A DNA stretch of 64,000 nt from NCBI GenBank assembly GCA_018881555.1, contig JACAXG010000253.1, forward strand, positions 248,001 to 312,000, written 5' to 3'. This document shows positions 43,001 to 60,542 of the stretch, piece by piece (the first letter of the stretch is position 1; each line of letters opens with the position of its first letter). The DNA is from Amblyornis subalaris. Taxonomy: Eukaryota; Chordata; Aves; Passeriformes; Ptilonorhynchidae. The position numbers and the translations under genes are program-made. Below the pieces are notes generated by a model. It saw only the letters and a list, made by a program, of their open reading frames with translations, made no database searches and was not told the origin of the DNA.

Positions 43001-44459
43001 TGGAGCAAGCCCCAAGCCAGAGCTCAGACTTTAGAAGGCTCCCACTCCCAATGCCTCACCTCATGGGGTCAGCTTATGCAAAGCACAACAGTGGAACCTG
43101 CCTGACCCTTCCTCCATGCCAGCTGCACTGCTGGCAGTGCCTGTGGCTTCACACAGTTGCTGAGCATGTATGCTGGGATGTCTCAAGGACCAGTGAACTG
43201 GAGCCCCGGCTGCACCCCGCGACTCACTGGGATCACAGACAACAAACCCCCCCCTTCTCCTGTGGATGAACCCCACTCCCTGCCAGCACCTGCTAAGACC
43301 ACAGTCCTGGATGCTCCATCCTTCCACAGGACTGCTGGCACTGGCTTCCCAGAATTGTTTCCTTGTGGTGAGGAGGAGCCCCTCATGCTGCGCCACATCA
43401 AGTCCTGCCAGCAAGTCCTTCCCTTGGGCTCCGCTCCAGCTGCCTTGGCCCTGAGACCTGTTTGCAGCTCAATGCCCCCTCCCAGCATGGGTCAGGCACC
43501 TGCAGGGCTTTCCCACACCGCAGGAACCTTCCTCCACAAGCGGCTGCTCCTGTTCCGGGGCAGCCGGAGGTGCCACAGCTGGGAGCCCTGGACTGCAGCA
43601 GCTGCTCCCAGGGCCAGTCACAGACCCTGCCTAGCAGCACCGCAGCCAGAACAGGCACAACCCCACGCAGGCACCGAGCCCCGGACGGGGGGCTCGCTCA
43701 GAGGGGCTGTAGCCCTGCAGCTGGGGGCAGGACATTCAGGAAAGCCTTGAGTGTCCCTCGAGAGGCCTCTGTGCCCCAGCATGGAGGGAAGGCAGGGACA
43801 GGATGATCCCCAGGAAGAGCAGAGGACACTGCAGCTGGGGACAGCAGGGCAGCTGCCTCTCCTCAGGTACCACGTGCACGGAGCAGCCAGGAGCAACAGA
43901 CTGTGTGCTCCACAGACACACTAGGTGCTGCATCCAGGACAGCTGAGAGACACCTGCCCAGAAGATGCCTGCCTGGCAGAGAAACCCTGAAGCAACTGCA
44001 GGCTCAGAGAAACACCACACAAAGTCCCCGTATCTATTTGAACTGGGATGGCCCAAGTCCCACACTGGGCTGAGATGGGACAGATTCCATCAAACCCAAG
44101 CCCATGGGCCCGATGTGAGGCATGCTAAAGGAACAGAAACAACCTACACAGCAGAGTAGTTTATAACACAGTCAAAAAGAGGAATGAGGAGAACGCAGGG
44201 AAGGAGCAACTGAATGTGAGAAAGGCAGAACCAGAACAGGACACTAAGACTGCACGGCCTGAGAGCCCAGCATCACACACAGGGGGCTGCCTTGAAAGAA
44301 TTCCAAGTACCTTATTTTAATTTCTTGACATGGTAAAAGTTTACATACGTTCATCTGGCAAAGAGAGCTGAACAAATTAAAAGGAATCAATACAAAGAAA
44401 CACAAGGGGAAGTGCTGCTCCCAGACAGCAGCTCAACGCAGTTGGTTTGTTACTGAATA
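40012..44459. other. Intergenic region between AOC-C and PSME3
   Basis: About 4.4 kb of unique, moderately GC-rich sequence. Only short overlapping open frames without motifs are present. I see no exon, RNA gene or mobile element. Confidence 0.5.
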
Positions 44460-44465
44460 TTTATT
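44460..44465 (-). terminator. PSME3: PSME3 polyadenylation signal
   Basis: AATAAA on the minus strand, giving a 3' UTR of about 1.46 kb (44460-45919), comparable to the long 3' UTR of mammalian PSME3. The segment is AT-richer than its surroundings. Confidence 0.55.
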
Positions 44466-45919
44466 AGCGGGAAGACTAAGAGTTGACTTACTACAAACAA
44501 CAACAGAAGAGTCTATAGCAAGGGCCAGCAGCCCGCCACACTCTGGGCAAATCCCTGGGAAACCAGCAAGAGACAACATGGCTCTTAGATGTGGAAGCAG
44601 AAAAAAAACTAAAAACAAAGTAAAAAAATAAGGGAAAAAAATTCATTCCATTTGTCACTGTTGTTACAATGAGATTAACACAACTCTTAAGGCTACTGCA
44701 CAATAAGAATATACAGGTGTAACAGCGAGACCTGGGAAACAGCGAGGTTTCTGAAACAAATGATTTAACGTTCCCTGATTAGGGGACTTAGGTAGAAATA
44801 CTATAAATAAGAAAATTTTGAAGCCTGCAGCGTTATGGGCCCACTTGCCACACACAAAAACTGACGCAATACAACCAGTCATTTCCAAAGGGGTTTGTAA
44901 TGGACCACGAAACGTTCTGGCAGCTTAGAGGAGTCACCAGGCACAGGAGCGTGCCCTTTGCAGGGGAAAGACTGCAAGGTCTGCAGGGTACCAGGTGGGT
45001 ATCGGCCACCCTCACCCTCAAGCACCAGCTGTGGCAGCCGGCCTGCTCTGCCCAGGCACTGGTGAGCACTGCCAGGGACAGGGGGGCTCAGTCTGACCAC
45101 ATGCAGAGATATTAGGACTTTATCATCAGATCTCCAGCCCCTCCCTTCCCTCAGCCCAGGCAAAAGCAACTCGTGCTGAAGGGGCACTGGGATGTACGTG
45201 AAAGAACATTGGATTTAGCCAAGAAAATGGCTCTAGTCAAATGGCAGAGGAGCAGAAGCCACCTGAGCTCATGACAGCCAGGACAGCACCAGCTCTAGTT
45301 CCAAGCATTTGCCTCATGCTCTGCACCGATCCAGACAGAACTGGTGACGCAGAGACCCATGGGGCAGGCTCTGCCAAGCCAGGAGAGAGCCAGAAAGGGA
45401 GTGCAGATGGCTCAGTGGCACCAGACCACAGCTGCCAAGGGGCAGGGTCCCTGGTCAGTGCAGAGCTGGTGGCAGAGGGGCCTGGGCACGGCCAGCAGCG
45501 GGGACAGAGCTTCCCTGCTGTGGTGCCGCCGGGCCCGCCCTCGTGCTGGGCTGTCTGCCCCATTCCCATAGACCTCAGTGCAGCCACCAGACAAGAGATG
45601 GGACAGGACAAGGGCTTGGTCTATAGTGTTGTTCCCACTCAGGTAGGAAGCAAGGCATAAAGGAATGTCCCTGCCTGGCTGCAGCAGCCTCTGGGGCGTC
45701 CAATGCAGCATGGCCTCTACTACCAGTGACTAGAGGGAGAGGGAGAGCTCCTGAGACCTGAACAAAACCAATCACAAAACTAGGCGAGAATTTCTTTAGA
45801 GTTTAACTAAGAATGCAATACTATTTCCAGCCAGTTTCCCATCTCGATAGTCACGTAACAAACCAAGGCAATGACGGTCTTTAGTTGACTGAACAGTTCT
45901 CAAGTTCAAACATTGACAC

Positions 45920-48900
45920 TTAATAGAGGGTCTCAGCATTGCTGCTCCGAGGCCTCTTGATCTTCTCAATGTTTTTAAGGATCATGTCATGCAAAGTGAC
46001 CTGCAAAAATGAAGAACAGGACTCAGACAGGAAGCCATCCATTGTTCAGGTTTCACCATGAGCACTGGTTACCACAGCAGCACCACTCCCCTTGGCACCA
46101 CCCTCAGCCCTTGTGTGCAACCACACACCTGGTTAAGGTAAGGGCTTCCTTCACCCAGACCTTAGAGAAGCCAGTACATGTAACACCAAAAACATTTATT
46201 TAGAAACCCCAGGATTGGCTTGTACTGTACAAAGAGCTTAGGATCAGATCTCCACAGAGGGGACAGGAGTATTTTGCACCAGGGCCCAGTGAACACTGTT
46301 GGAGACATCTGCAGCTCTAGGAGATGGCCGAGAAGCAACAGTTGGCTCATCTCCCTGAAGCTGAAGCAGGGAGCAGGCAGGCTTCCTGCCAGGAGTGGAC
46401 GTGCTCAGAGGGAAAGGAGAGGAGCAGCAGCAGCAGGATCACAAGGGCTCACCGCTGCTGTGCAAGGAGCCAGTGTGAGCTCTGTGTTGTCACTTACATA
46501 TTGATTTCTCAGCTCTGAAATGATGAGGCGCAGACTAATGTACTCCTTCTCGTCGATCTCCGTCACGGTGCGCCGATAGTCCTCCTGCGAGAGCAGACAT
46601 GGCTCAGCTCCACCTCCCACGCTCTGAGGGAGGGTCCTGCCCTCCACAAACCAACCCCCTCTTCAGCTTGCTGCCCTCCATCCTAGTATGATCCCCCTCA
46701 ACACCCAGGACCCTCGGCTCAAAAAGGACAGTGACAAAGCAGCTCAAAGAGTCCCAAGAAGCAGCAGCATAAACATGTAAATCTCCATGTCCCCGATGAC
46801 TTACCACATGAGGGTACTTGGCTATTTTGGAAACCAACTTTGCTCTTGTGATATAGTATCTGGCAGGAAAAGGGAGAGACTAAAGCTCACATAAACAGTA
46901 CCAGGATTGTTTTCAGGTCCAAGCTGCCCTGTAACAACAGCTGGGGGACCTTTCTCAAACACATTCCTTTTCCAAGGAGATCCCAAAAAAAGTCTGTCCT
47001 TGCATGCCTACCTAGAAATCTGGTCCAGGTAAGATGCTGCCTCGCTCTCCACAGTCCGAAGCTCAGCAACTGTTTCTTCCTGCAGGGAAGACAAGGAAGC
47101 TCTTAGCTCCAGGAAGTTGTGGCTGGCTTTCAGGGCTCAGAAAGCAATGTCTCAGCAGCACCACATCAAGCTCAGGTTTGGGTTTTAAAACCTAAACCAA
47201 CCCCATGACTGTAGCTGCTGGACACCATGAACTGAAATACTCAGAGGAACCCCAGAGATCCAAATCTCTGGAGCACAGAGCAGTGTCTTACCTGAATAGA
47301 AACACCAAAGTTGTTCCCATCCTCTATCCTGGGAATGAGAAGCTGCACCCACATTTTGACCTGCAGTGGAGAGATCACAGCATTGACTAATACCGATATC
47401 TGCACAAAGAGTTCTCTCACAAATGTTAGCAAAAGCCTCCCAGGACCCTGCCTTTGCCACATAACTCATGATAAACTGCTGCAGGTCCCTTATGCAGCTG
47501 CAACACTTCCAAGATCACTTCCCATAAGGCTGGGATGCAAGCCAGCACAGGTCCAGCTTCCTATGGGAAGCTCTCCTCACCATGCCACAGGAGCTCTTGG
47601 CAGGGGTCTGTGCCTGTGCAAAAGGAGGGCAAAGCAAAGCCTCATGAGGCCTGATAACAAACATCCTTCTCCTTCAGGTGAACAATGGAGTTCCACGGGG
47701 GTTTCACCTGCCTCCCAGCCCCTGCTGGACAGGGCAGAGCCCTGCTTTTTCTCATCTACAGCACAGAGGGACCTGCTCCTTTCACAGCTTCGCCTCTCCA
47801 GGAGCAAAACCACCCTGCTGCCCCCCTTCACTCCAGGCTCACACCCACCGTATTGCACTTCTCAATGAGCAGCCTGATTTCTGGTTTCACTTTCTCAATG
47901 ATGTCCACCAGCTGCTGGTTGCTCTTCAGCATCCCATTGGGCATCACGAACACTTTGGTACCTGCGGCAGAGACAGACCCCCGGCGTCAGCGCCTCGCAG
48001 GAACAGCTGCGCCGGGATTGGACCGAAGGGTCACCTGAGACTCATCTCCCAGAAAGGGACTGAGCCAGGCTCTGGCTACCTGTAGGGAAGGGGAAACGAG
48101 ACATGGGATAACAGCAGTTACCACAAGGGAAGGAAAAGAGAAAACACAGATCAGGATGAAACTGAAGAGCTCAAGGATGCTGAAGCTCAGCACAAAGGAT
48201 TTTCCTGGTGCACACGTACAAGAAGTTTCTGTCTCAGCTTAATCCAAAGCCTGGAATCTTTTTCCAGACAAAGAGAGGAAAAGCACAGAGCCATCAGGAG
48301 GTCAGCTGCCTCTGTCAGCAGGCCAAGTTCAAGCCGAGTACTACTTATGTCTATCAGAGAAGTACTAATTATGCTTCTAAGAGCCGGAACCTGACTCCTC
48401 CCCACCAGGACATCTGTAGGTCAGGCTGTGGCCTGTATGAGCAGCAGCTACTGTCAGGGCAGGGCAAGTGGGGTTCACAGGATTTGCATCCCCAAGGCTC
48501 AGTGCAGTGGTTCAGGGGGCAGGAAGCAATACAAGGGACTTGGGGATTCTTACCCTGAAAGGTCTCTTCGTGGTCTTCCAGCTTCCTCTTTTTCATATTT
48601 GGCTAAAATATACAAAATGTTTTACTCACAAACTAGTCTCAAGCTATAACAGTGTTGCAAAGGAAATAAGGAAAACTTAGAGCCCTGCCATGTTCCTCGT
48701 TTCTAAGCATCCTTCCTTAAAGTCACAGAAGGACTACAGAGCACAGCGCACTTCCAGCAGACTTCCCAGGCTTGAGAGATCAATCCCTAAAAGCCTTTGG
48801 GAGAGGCAAGGCCTGTTATTAAATAAGAGCATCCTACCCCCACACAGAGCAAACCATGCAGTTTTAATAGAAGTTGGGATCACAGCCAAGAGAGTAACCT

Positions 48901-50523
48901 TACCCCATCCAGTCCATCATGGCTGTTGGTGAGAAGAATTGGGTCAGGCACTGGGAGGTTCATGTCCGAATGGATCTGAGTAAGATCATGAATATTCAGG
49001 ATGGGTTCCTGGAAAATAAAGCAGATTTGTTATTTAATTATGAACTAACAAATTCTGCCACACAAAACACAATGAGAAAACAGAAGATTTAGATCCTCCT
49101 CCTATCCAACTGTAAAATTAGGATGAATGAAAACAAAAAGTCTAGCAATAGGCTGTGACCAGAGCTCCCCCTATCCAGGGGTACTGGGCCATGGTCTGCT
49201 GTTGGTGTCCCTGTGAGACGCCAGCACTGCCAGGGACAGCCCACTGGGAACATGTACAAACATAAATGCGAGAGATCACATAAAGCAAACTAGAAAAGAC
49301 AGCATCCCACCAGAGCCAACAGCACTGCAGTGCACGTGAGCCACTAGCTGCTGCCTCGTGTGTCTGCAATGAGGCGAAATGCACAGAAAACATCCAGGAG
49401 CAGACCTGCCACATCACTTTCAACATGTGGCTGGAAAACAGAAAAGGATACAAAACACAAGGCACACCCCCTACCTTAAGGAACCCATCGAGTTCTAACA
49501 GCTTCTTTGGGAAAAAATTTGCTACGAGGTCTTCAGCCTAAGAGAGAAAGAACAGACTGATGTGAAAAAAGGCCATGAGGCTCCCACTAGCAGGCAGGAA
49601 CACCAGGGAAATCATCTGTCCACAAGCAGGAAACAGAGAGAACGGAAGTTCTTCCTGCTGCCAAAAGCACACTAAGCCGGGGTGAGAAGATGCTGGGAGA
49701 GCCACAAGGCTCAGGAACCTCCCTCCAGTGGGTGACTGATGCTCTGTGTGTTGCTAAGCTTCCAGGACTGGCTCAACCTGCAGTCGAGTCTCTCAGGAAG
49801 ATACGGCCATACAACCTCTTTCCTGCTCGACCTGTGACACTCACCTCACTCGTGATCCGCTCCCTGAAGGAGTCAACCTGCAAAATAAAACAGGAACAGG
49901 TCAGGGTCGCTCTTAAACAGCGAGGCCTGGGGAGGCCGTGCACTGCGCCCTGCAGCCGCGAGGCTCAGGCACAGCCGAGCCCGGGACCGTGCCAGCACAG
50001 CTCCCGCTCTCCCGGGAAGCGCGAGGGAACGGGAGGAGCCTGTGAATACCGAGCGGGAGCTGCCCAGGGACGCCTGGAGCGGCTCTGTCCGCCCGGCCCG
50101 AACGCCGGGCGCTGCGGGGAACTGGAAACCGCGTGGGTTCCGCCGGGGCGGAAGATCCGCCAGGCCGCTCCAGGCCAGCGGCCACGCTCTGCCAGGGCAC
50201 GACTCGGGGGCGGCCACAGCGCAGCGCCGGCCGCATCCCCGCCCCCCGGCGCTCCCGCGGTGCAGGGAGTGGAGTCACCGGGGGCACGTCGAGGCGGGCG
50301 GGCCGCGCTCGGCGGCCAGGGTGGAGAGGCCGGGAGGCACCGCGAGGCGGCCCCGAGTCCGCCCCGCCCCGGGCCGGCGCCAGCCCAGCTCGGCGCGGGC
50401 CGGCTGGGCGGAGGCGGCAGACGGCCCGGGCCGGCCCGGGCTAGGCGGCGCGGGGCGGAGCACGCAGCGGGGTGGGCGCACCTTGAGCTTCACCTCCGGG
50501 TCCACCTTGAGCAGCGAGGCCAT
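45920..50523 (-). CDS. PSME3: Proteasome activator subunit 3 (PA28-gamma, REG-gamma)
   Basis: Eleven exons: 50523-50482, 49877-49845, 49537-49475, 49008-48904, 48602-48554, 47961-47849, 47360-47292, 47079-47012, 46859-46805, 46584-46498 and 46000-45920. They join to 254 aa, the exact human length. The protein forms a heptameric ring that caps the 20S proteasome in the nucleus and promotes ubiquitin-independent degradation. Landmarks are [15 protein letters not shown], the activation-loop region around [37 protein letters not shown] and the C-terminus [11 protein letters not shown]. The basic MKKRKLED in exon 5 is the nuclear localisation signal; this exon is the least conserved part compared with mammals. 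It shares a promoter with BECN1. Confidence 0.97.
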
Positions 50524-50788
50524 GGCGGGTCCGGTCGCGGGGCCGCTCCGCTTCCCCGGGCCCACACCGGAAGTGACCTCACGCCGCGCGCCCGCCAGTG
50601 CCGCGCGCGCCCGCTGCCCGCGTGACGCCCCCCGCGCGCACGCGCCGCCGGGTCCTGGCCGCTCAGACGGCCGCCCGGGGCGGGGACACAGAAAATGGCG
50701 CGGGCGGCCCGCGCACCCCTGCCAGGACCGCGCCCCGCCTGCGTCACGTCCGGCGCGCGGCGATGGCGGGGCGCGCGCGGGCGGCGCG
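50524..50788. promoter_or_regulatory. Bidirectional CpG-island promoter, PSME3 / BECN1
   Basis: The two start codons diverge across 265 bases of very CpG-rich sequence without a TATA box. The island extends into both first introns (about 50150-51100). Confidence 0.7.
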
Positions 50789-54636
<3,848 letters not shown>

Positions 54637-54831
54637 CCATGGTCAGAACTCGACCTGGCAGCTGTGGAGTGTCTGCATTGTGTTGGAGAAAGGCAAATTA
54701 AGATGTCTAATATTAACCAGTACAAAATGTTTACAATACCAAAAATCCACAAGACACTTTATTTAAAATACCATTATTACAAGTAGTTTATAGAAAAGCA
54801 ATATGCAAAGTTGTATCATTGAGTTGAACAG

Positions 54832-54837
54832 AATAAA
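54832..54837 (+). terminator. BECN1: BECN1 polyadenylation signal
   Basis: AATAAA 196 bases beyond the stop, in AT-rich 3' UTR. Confidence 0.75.
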
Positions 54838-55842
54838 ACACAGCTATTAAATGGATGCTAAACTGGTACTTTTGGGATTTATGGCCATGTACATAAATCA
54901 TTGTCGAACTTCAGAGCACCTGTGGGTTTGATGCTGCTCTGTTACAGCTAACGCAAGGTTGGAAAAGCAAAATGTTACAAACACAGGGAATAATGTGGGA
55001 AAACTCACAGAACTCTGCCTGGTCCTTAAAGAGTAACTACAGTTTGAAATAAAGCATTTTCTAAGTCATATCAGCACTTCTTTGTGCTACTGAACTTAAC
55101 AAGGGTTGATACCATTTAAAACACTGTTTGTAATCCGTCCTGCAGTCTGTTCCTGCAGGGGGCTGCACTGAGGAAGCAATAAAACTATTCCCTACTCCAA
55201 GTGTTTTCAGCCAGCAGTGCCTGGCACGGCACAAACTCCTGGCACTCACAGGAATATGCTGCCTGGGCACCTGCTCTTGTGACAATCACAGCACAGGCAG
55301 CATTCTGTCCTCATCACAACACTGGTCACTACTGGCTATGGTAGGGCAAGAGCAGACAGGCTCCAAGTGCTGGCAGAGAGGGAACAGTCAGAAGCAGCTG
55401 AGACAGGGATTTTAGAGAAGCAGCAAGAGGAGACAGAACAGCTCCCATTGTAATGCAGGTGTGAGAGCTGCTCCCAGCAATCCTGGTCCCAGCTGCGCAC
55501 CAGGCATGGCAGCACCTTTCACATATGACTACTCTGAGGGGTCTGTATAGTCAAAGGGAACTTAGATTCACAACTTAAAAGATGCAGCTCTTACAATAAA
55601 GCTTTTGGGGCATTTCTAAACACTATGGTGCTGTTGGGCCTCCCTTCAGAGCATGAGTGCAATGCTTACCAGGATGAGCCTTGCTAATTAACACATGACT
55701 GACAGGCTGTTCCAGAATCCCTGGTTACCAAAGGTAACCCTGAGCTGCACTGGGTGCCCAGGCAGTGTCACAGAGGAGGGGCTGTTGTCAGCTGTATGAC
55801 AGTTCCTGCTGCTGCACCACTGACCCGATGGACAAGCTGTTT
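54838..55842. other. BECN1-CNTD1 convergent region
   Basis: The two genes end towards each other here. The interval should contain the CNTD1 3' UTR. I see no further exon or repeat, and no clear minus-strand AATAAA. Confidence 0.5.
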
Positions 55843-58801
55843 CTATTTCTGAGGCAGAATCCTGTCCTTGGGAGCTTTGGTTCCACAGTTCCCACGGTGC
55901 TGCTCAGGTGTGGTGCTGCCAACTATAGGCCTCAGCACGGCGTAGGAGAACTCCAGAATACTTTGTCGAGTAATGCCAGTGATACAATTTAAATGCTCCA
56001 CCACCTGAAAAAAAGAAAAGATTGGCCCAAAGGCCATGAGTTTACAGAACAAGAGTAACTGCTCCATGGGCACATTTCACAGGGAGTTGTCCCATGAGAT
56101 TGCTTCTCTACCTGCCAGTGAAACATTGCCTGTTGGGGGTTGGTTCTGGCTGTGAAGCACTGAAGGTGAGGACACACACCAGTGCCAGCACACGCTGCAC
56201 ACAGAACTGCCCCGTGCCCTCAGCTCTGACAGAAGCCCACATGCTTCCTGCTAAAAAGCCTGAGAGGTGTCCCCTCCCTCACACCACTCCCAGTGCAGGC
56301 CCACCTGTTTCCCTGCTGTGCTGAAACAGATAAACCACCTTGGCATTGTGTCCCTGTAGAGCCAACATGTTCAGCAGCGACTGTACCTGCTCCCAGCGCC
56401 CAGGGCTCAGGATGAACACTCCTGTACTGATGACTCCAACGGCCAAGAGCATGAAATCTTCCTTCACTGTTAAAAACTTGGCTCTGCAGAAGGAAAAGTG
56501 TGTTCAGGTGTAAAACGCTGCTTCACAGCTCGAAAGCACCTGGTGCTGCAGTCGCCAATGCCCAGGACATGTTGGCTTATTCAGGCCAACCAAAGCCCAA
56601 CACCAGAAACTGGAGCTGACAGTGCAAGGCTGGACTTTAACAACCAAGTGAAACACTTTCCTTGTCCCTGAAGCAGCAGTGGAGAAGCACGCTGAAAGCA
56701 CCAGTTACTTTGAACTGGTGTATTAAGAAACAATGCTGAAAGCCCCCCAAATTAGTTTTTTTAAAAAAACATGTCCCCAAAATGGCATAATGGGAATTAT
56801 GCTACTATTTATTAGCTTTTTTAAGGGTTTTAATTTCAAAGGGTTATTTTAAGTCGTCGTCAGGTAAGACCCTTACATCTGCAGTCTGCTTGGTGTGGAG
56901 TTTTCAATGGCAATCTTCAGCAAAGTGTCATAGATGGTCTCTCTGGTGAGGTAGCAGAAGTCCAGTAGCTGTACACACAGCTGGTGTAAGGGTTTCCCAG
57001 GAAGCAAGCAGCCATTGTATCCTGGCAGAGATCACACCATTAGTCCCACATTTTGGGTCACTAAATTGAATTAGAAGTGTTAGGTACCATAAGGGAGGGA
57101 CAGAGAATTCTGAGGACAACTGCCCTGTCTCTGAATGCCACAGGATCCCTCAGCCTCAATATAATTTCACTCTGAAATTCAGGTCATCAGACCTAGGCCA
57201 AGAAAATGGTGAGTGATTGTAGAAAATGTGGCCTTGTACCAGGTTTGGGGGCTTTAAACTCTCAGTCTTTTACTGAACGGGTCATGACTGGCTGTCCAAC
57301 AACATTCATCACATTCTACAAAGGATAAAGTTCTCATCTGAAAAGTGAAGCCCTGGACAATCTGAACAGTTCCATGTGCAAAAATCTGTAATACGAGACA
57401 TTTTGGTTCAGATCAGCAACAGCTCTATGACCCTACTAAAAAACTTACTTCCCATTCTCTCTGATTGATACTCTCACCTAGAACCTCCAGAAGCAATTCC
57501 ACGTAGGCCAACGGAGTTGACACATTGATGTGGAAGTGCAGAGTGTTTAAAACAGCAAGCTCTGATTCCAGCAACTCCTGTTTAGTGTAGGAGTATTTTA
57601 AGGATTGCAGAAATTTTAAAGCTGTGTCACTGGTCACTCTCTGAAGAGGAAAAAAAGAGACAAAACATCTTCCAGGCAATAAGGCACTTGGTAGGAACAA
57701 AGTGCTCTATCAGCTCTCTCCTCCTGAGCACGAGGCTGCAGCTCACCCACCTGTCCTTTGAGCTGGCATGAGAAATCCAGCTCAGACCTTTCCCACAGGT
57801 TTCCTCAACTCCATCAACCATCCCCAGACAGGCGTGAACCTCTGCAGACACACAGTTTTTGACAAGCACAGGCCAAGATTTTCCTGCACCTTTTTCCTCA
57901 GCACTGGGAACATTTCCCAGCAAATCGTTACTGGATGAGTAGCAATTTGCCTGCCCTAAAGGGAATGTCATGTCCTTGGCATTTCATTATCACTACTGTC
58001 TTTCAAAAAGGAAATCTGTTTTTAAGAGAGGTTAACACACTGCAGATTTAACCACCCTGCTAAAGCAAGGACAGGCTGAGCTGGCTTACGCTGTAGTGCA
58101 GGGAGAGTTTGCTCGCGAGCTGAATGCACGACACAAGTCGCAGGACAAAGGTGTTGGCTATCTCATCCCTCACAGAGCTCCAGCTGCTCCTCTGTCTTTG
58201 GTCACTCTTCCCTCTGGTATCACACATCTGTTCTATCTGCTTGATCATAAACCTGCAAAACCCACAATTGCTCAGAAAACGGTTCTGTCTGCTGAGAAAA
58301 AGGAAGAAAAGCAATTCTACGTGTACTTATGAGTATACATAGAACTAATAATTTGGATTAAATGAATGAAGAGACAAAGCCCTCAACACACACAAAAGTT
58401 ATGGGAAACATAACCACATCAGAGAACGGTAAATGTGCTGATTATTTAGGACTCTTATTACCTTTCCAGTAATTCCACTGCCTGATACCTTGTCGCTTGG
58501 TCCAACTGCCATTTTTCAGACAAAAGGAATATAAATTCTGCAAAAAGCACAGCAGTCACTCATTTCAGTCTCCTGAAGCTCATTGTACAGCTGTCACCTG
58601 CCCCGGGAGCTAGTCTAGCTAAGTCTCACCCACGATCCGTGTCTCTTTGAAGTACCCGGCCTGCTCTGGCAGCTCGCTCAGGTACTGCTCATTTTCCGTG
58701 GCCAAGTGAATTAGCGTGTCCTCGATAATTTCAGGAGCAACTCCACTGAACACGGGGCCTGAGTCATGGCCTCGGGGTTCCAATGGCACCTGAGACCCCA
58801 T
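55843..58801 (-). CDS. CNTD1: Cyclin N-terminal domain-containing protein 1 (CNTD1)
   Basis: Seven exons: 58801-58630, 58537-58462, 58252-58090, 57640-57478, 57021-56877, 56483-56387 and 56004-55843. They join in frame to 325 aa (human about 330). The cyclin-box region begins at EFIFLLSEKWQLDQATRYQAV and runs through VLRLVSCIQLASKLS, LLESELAVLNTLHF and TPLAYVELLLEVLG. A second helical part follows (FLTVKEDFMLLAVGV; HLNCITGITRQSILEFSYAVL). CNTD1 acts in meiosis, where it matures crossover sites in pachytene. Expected partner in mammals is PRR19; the sequence shows nothing about it. The N-terminal 55 residues are poorly conserved, so the start is chosen as the in-frame ATG of the first CpG-island exon. 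Head to head with COA3. Confidence 0.93.
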
Positions 58802-59242
58802 TTAGCAGGTCAGGGCCGAAGCCGTAATGACAATGACTCCACCAGCCCCACAGGGACAGGACAGGGCTCCGCCAGCCCCTCCCGGCCGCGCTGAGTCCCT
58901 GGTGCTCAGAGACGCCACTGGGAGAGGACGGCCCCTCGGTGCGGCCGCCCTCGAGGGGAGGCCCACGGTGGTTGGTCGGGGGGCAGGGACGGGGGCATGG
59001 GCAGGGACCAGACCCGGTGCAGGCCCCGGCCCGGGCCCCGACGCGCCTCCCGCCCGGGCAGCCCCTCAGCGCCGTACTGCTCACGTGACCCCACTCCGCC
59101 AATCAGCACGCGCCGTTGCCGCTGCGGGTCGGAGCTGGGCCTCAGCCAACCACTCGACCCTGCGCGCCGCTCGCGCTCTCCGATTGGCCAGCGCTCCCGC
59201 CGGATGTGGCGTCACGTCGGCGCGCGAAGACGGCGGGGGAAG
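58802..59242. promoter_or_regulatory. Bidirectional CpG-island promoter, CNTD1 / COA3
   Basis: 441 bases between the diverging start codons, CpG-dense, with several CCAAT-type boxes (GCCAATCAG near 59098 and CGATTGGCC near 59180) and a CACGTGAC E-box near 59082. No TATA box is seen. Confidence 0.6.
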
Positions 59243-59641
59243 ATGGCGGCGCCGGGGGAGCCGGGAGAGACGGCGGCTTTCGCGCGGCGCATCGACCCAG
59301 CCCGGGAGCCGGGGCTCAGCCCCGAGCAGCGCCGCCTCATGGCTCAGGTGGAATACGCCCAGCGCCAGCGCGCCCTGCAGCGCCGGCTCCGCAGCCGCAA
59401 CGTGCTGCTGGCGCTCGGCATCGGCGCGGTGACATTTGGCATCTGTATCCTCCGGGGCACGGGCAGGGTGGGGCCGGGAGGCTCCAGGGCCTCGCCCGCT
59501 GTTTTGCCTTAACCTTCTTCCTCCGCAGACGGGTACACCTTCTACTCGGTGTCGCAGGAGCGGTTCCTGGACGAGCTGGAGCAGGAGGCGGAGGCGGCGC
59601 GGGCGCGGGCCCGGGCGCGAGCCGAGGGCGCGGCGAGCTGA
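59243..59641 (+). CDS. COA3: Cytochrome c oxidase assembly factor 3 (COA3/MITRAC12)
   Basis: Two exons, 59243-59444 and 59529-59641, encode 104 aa (human 106). Residues around 55-70 form one membrane segment ([19 protein letters not shown]) in the mitochondrial inner membrane. The matrix-side N-terminus contains [24 protein letters not shown] and the tail [24 protein letters not shown] is a charged helix. The protein stabilises newly made COX1 in the MITRAC complex. The junction T|AC restores the conserved Tyr-Gly-Tyr. Confidence 0.96.
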
Positions 59642-59892
59642 GCGCGAAGCGCCCGGCCCGGCCCGGCCCGGCCCGTGACTGAGCTGCCGCCCTCGCGAGG
59701 CGGGACGGGCCTCGAGCACGGGGCAGGCGCGCCTGAGGGGTTGGGGCCTGCCCGGTGCACTGCGTGGGCCAGGGCAGGGCCCGGGAGGCTCTCCGGGGGT
59801 AGGGCCCCCCGCGGGCAGTCCCCGCCTTGGGGCCTTTGCCGGGGCCGTGCCCATGGGAAGGACAGGGGCACCCAGGTCCCACCACTCCCCAC

Positions 59893-59898
59893 AATAAA
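59893..59898 (+). terminator. COA3: COA3 polyadenylation signal
   Basis: AATAAA 252 bases past the stop. The region to 60542 holds the convergent WNK4 3' UTR and nothing else that I can support. Confidence 0.75.
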
Positions 59899-60542
59899 TT
59901 CTCTCACTGGAGACCGCGTCAGCGCCCGTTGTCGAGCATCTCTTGGGTTGAGCCCAACTCAGCATCTCACCCCGCTCAGGGGCTGCTGAGGGGGGATTTT
60001 CTGTTTTGCTCTTTATGATCACACAGTGAGGCCAGTGGCCACGGGTCCTACCCGACAGACACGCACACAGACAATACAGTTTGTATTCAATCCGTGTTTA
60101 TGAAAACACTTTCCGAACACGAGTTCATAACAAAGTGCTCCTGGATCCTGCTTATCCTGGAGCTCCAGCAGACAGGGCCGCAAAGAGCTCAAGCCACGCC
60201 GCAGGGTTGGCGAGGGCTGGGGCAAGCCGAGGTTCCTCAGGACAGGCTCAGGTCATTACAGCCAGGAGGCGTGGGGACACCCAGCACGTGTCCTCCAGCA
60301 AAGGGGCGGGGGACAGTTGGCGGGGGCTGGGAACACAGTGGGAAGATACCTGCGGGACACGCCAGCGCTCTCAGCCCCTGCAAACCCTACGGCTTCCCTG
60401 CCGCAGGCCACAGCCAAGGAAAGCAGGGAGTCCGGGCTCTTCGGGGCTGGCACTGCCCTCCGGGAGGTGCAGGGGCTCTACCCACCCCGGGGCAGCAGGC
60501 ACTTGGATGAGGTAGTTTGTGAAATCATTCTTGGCCAGCCAG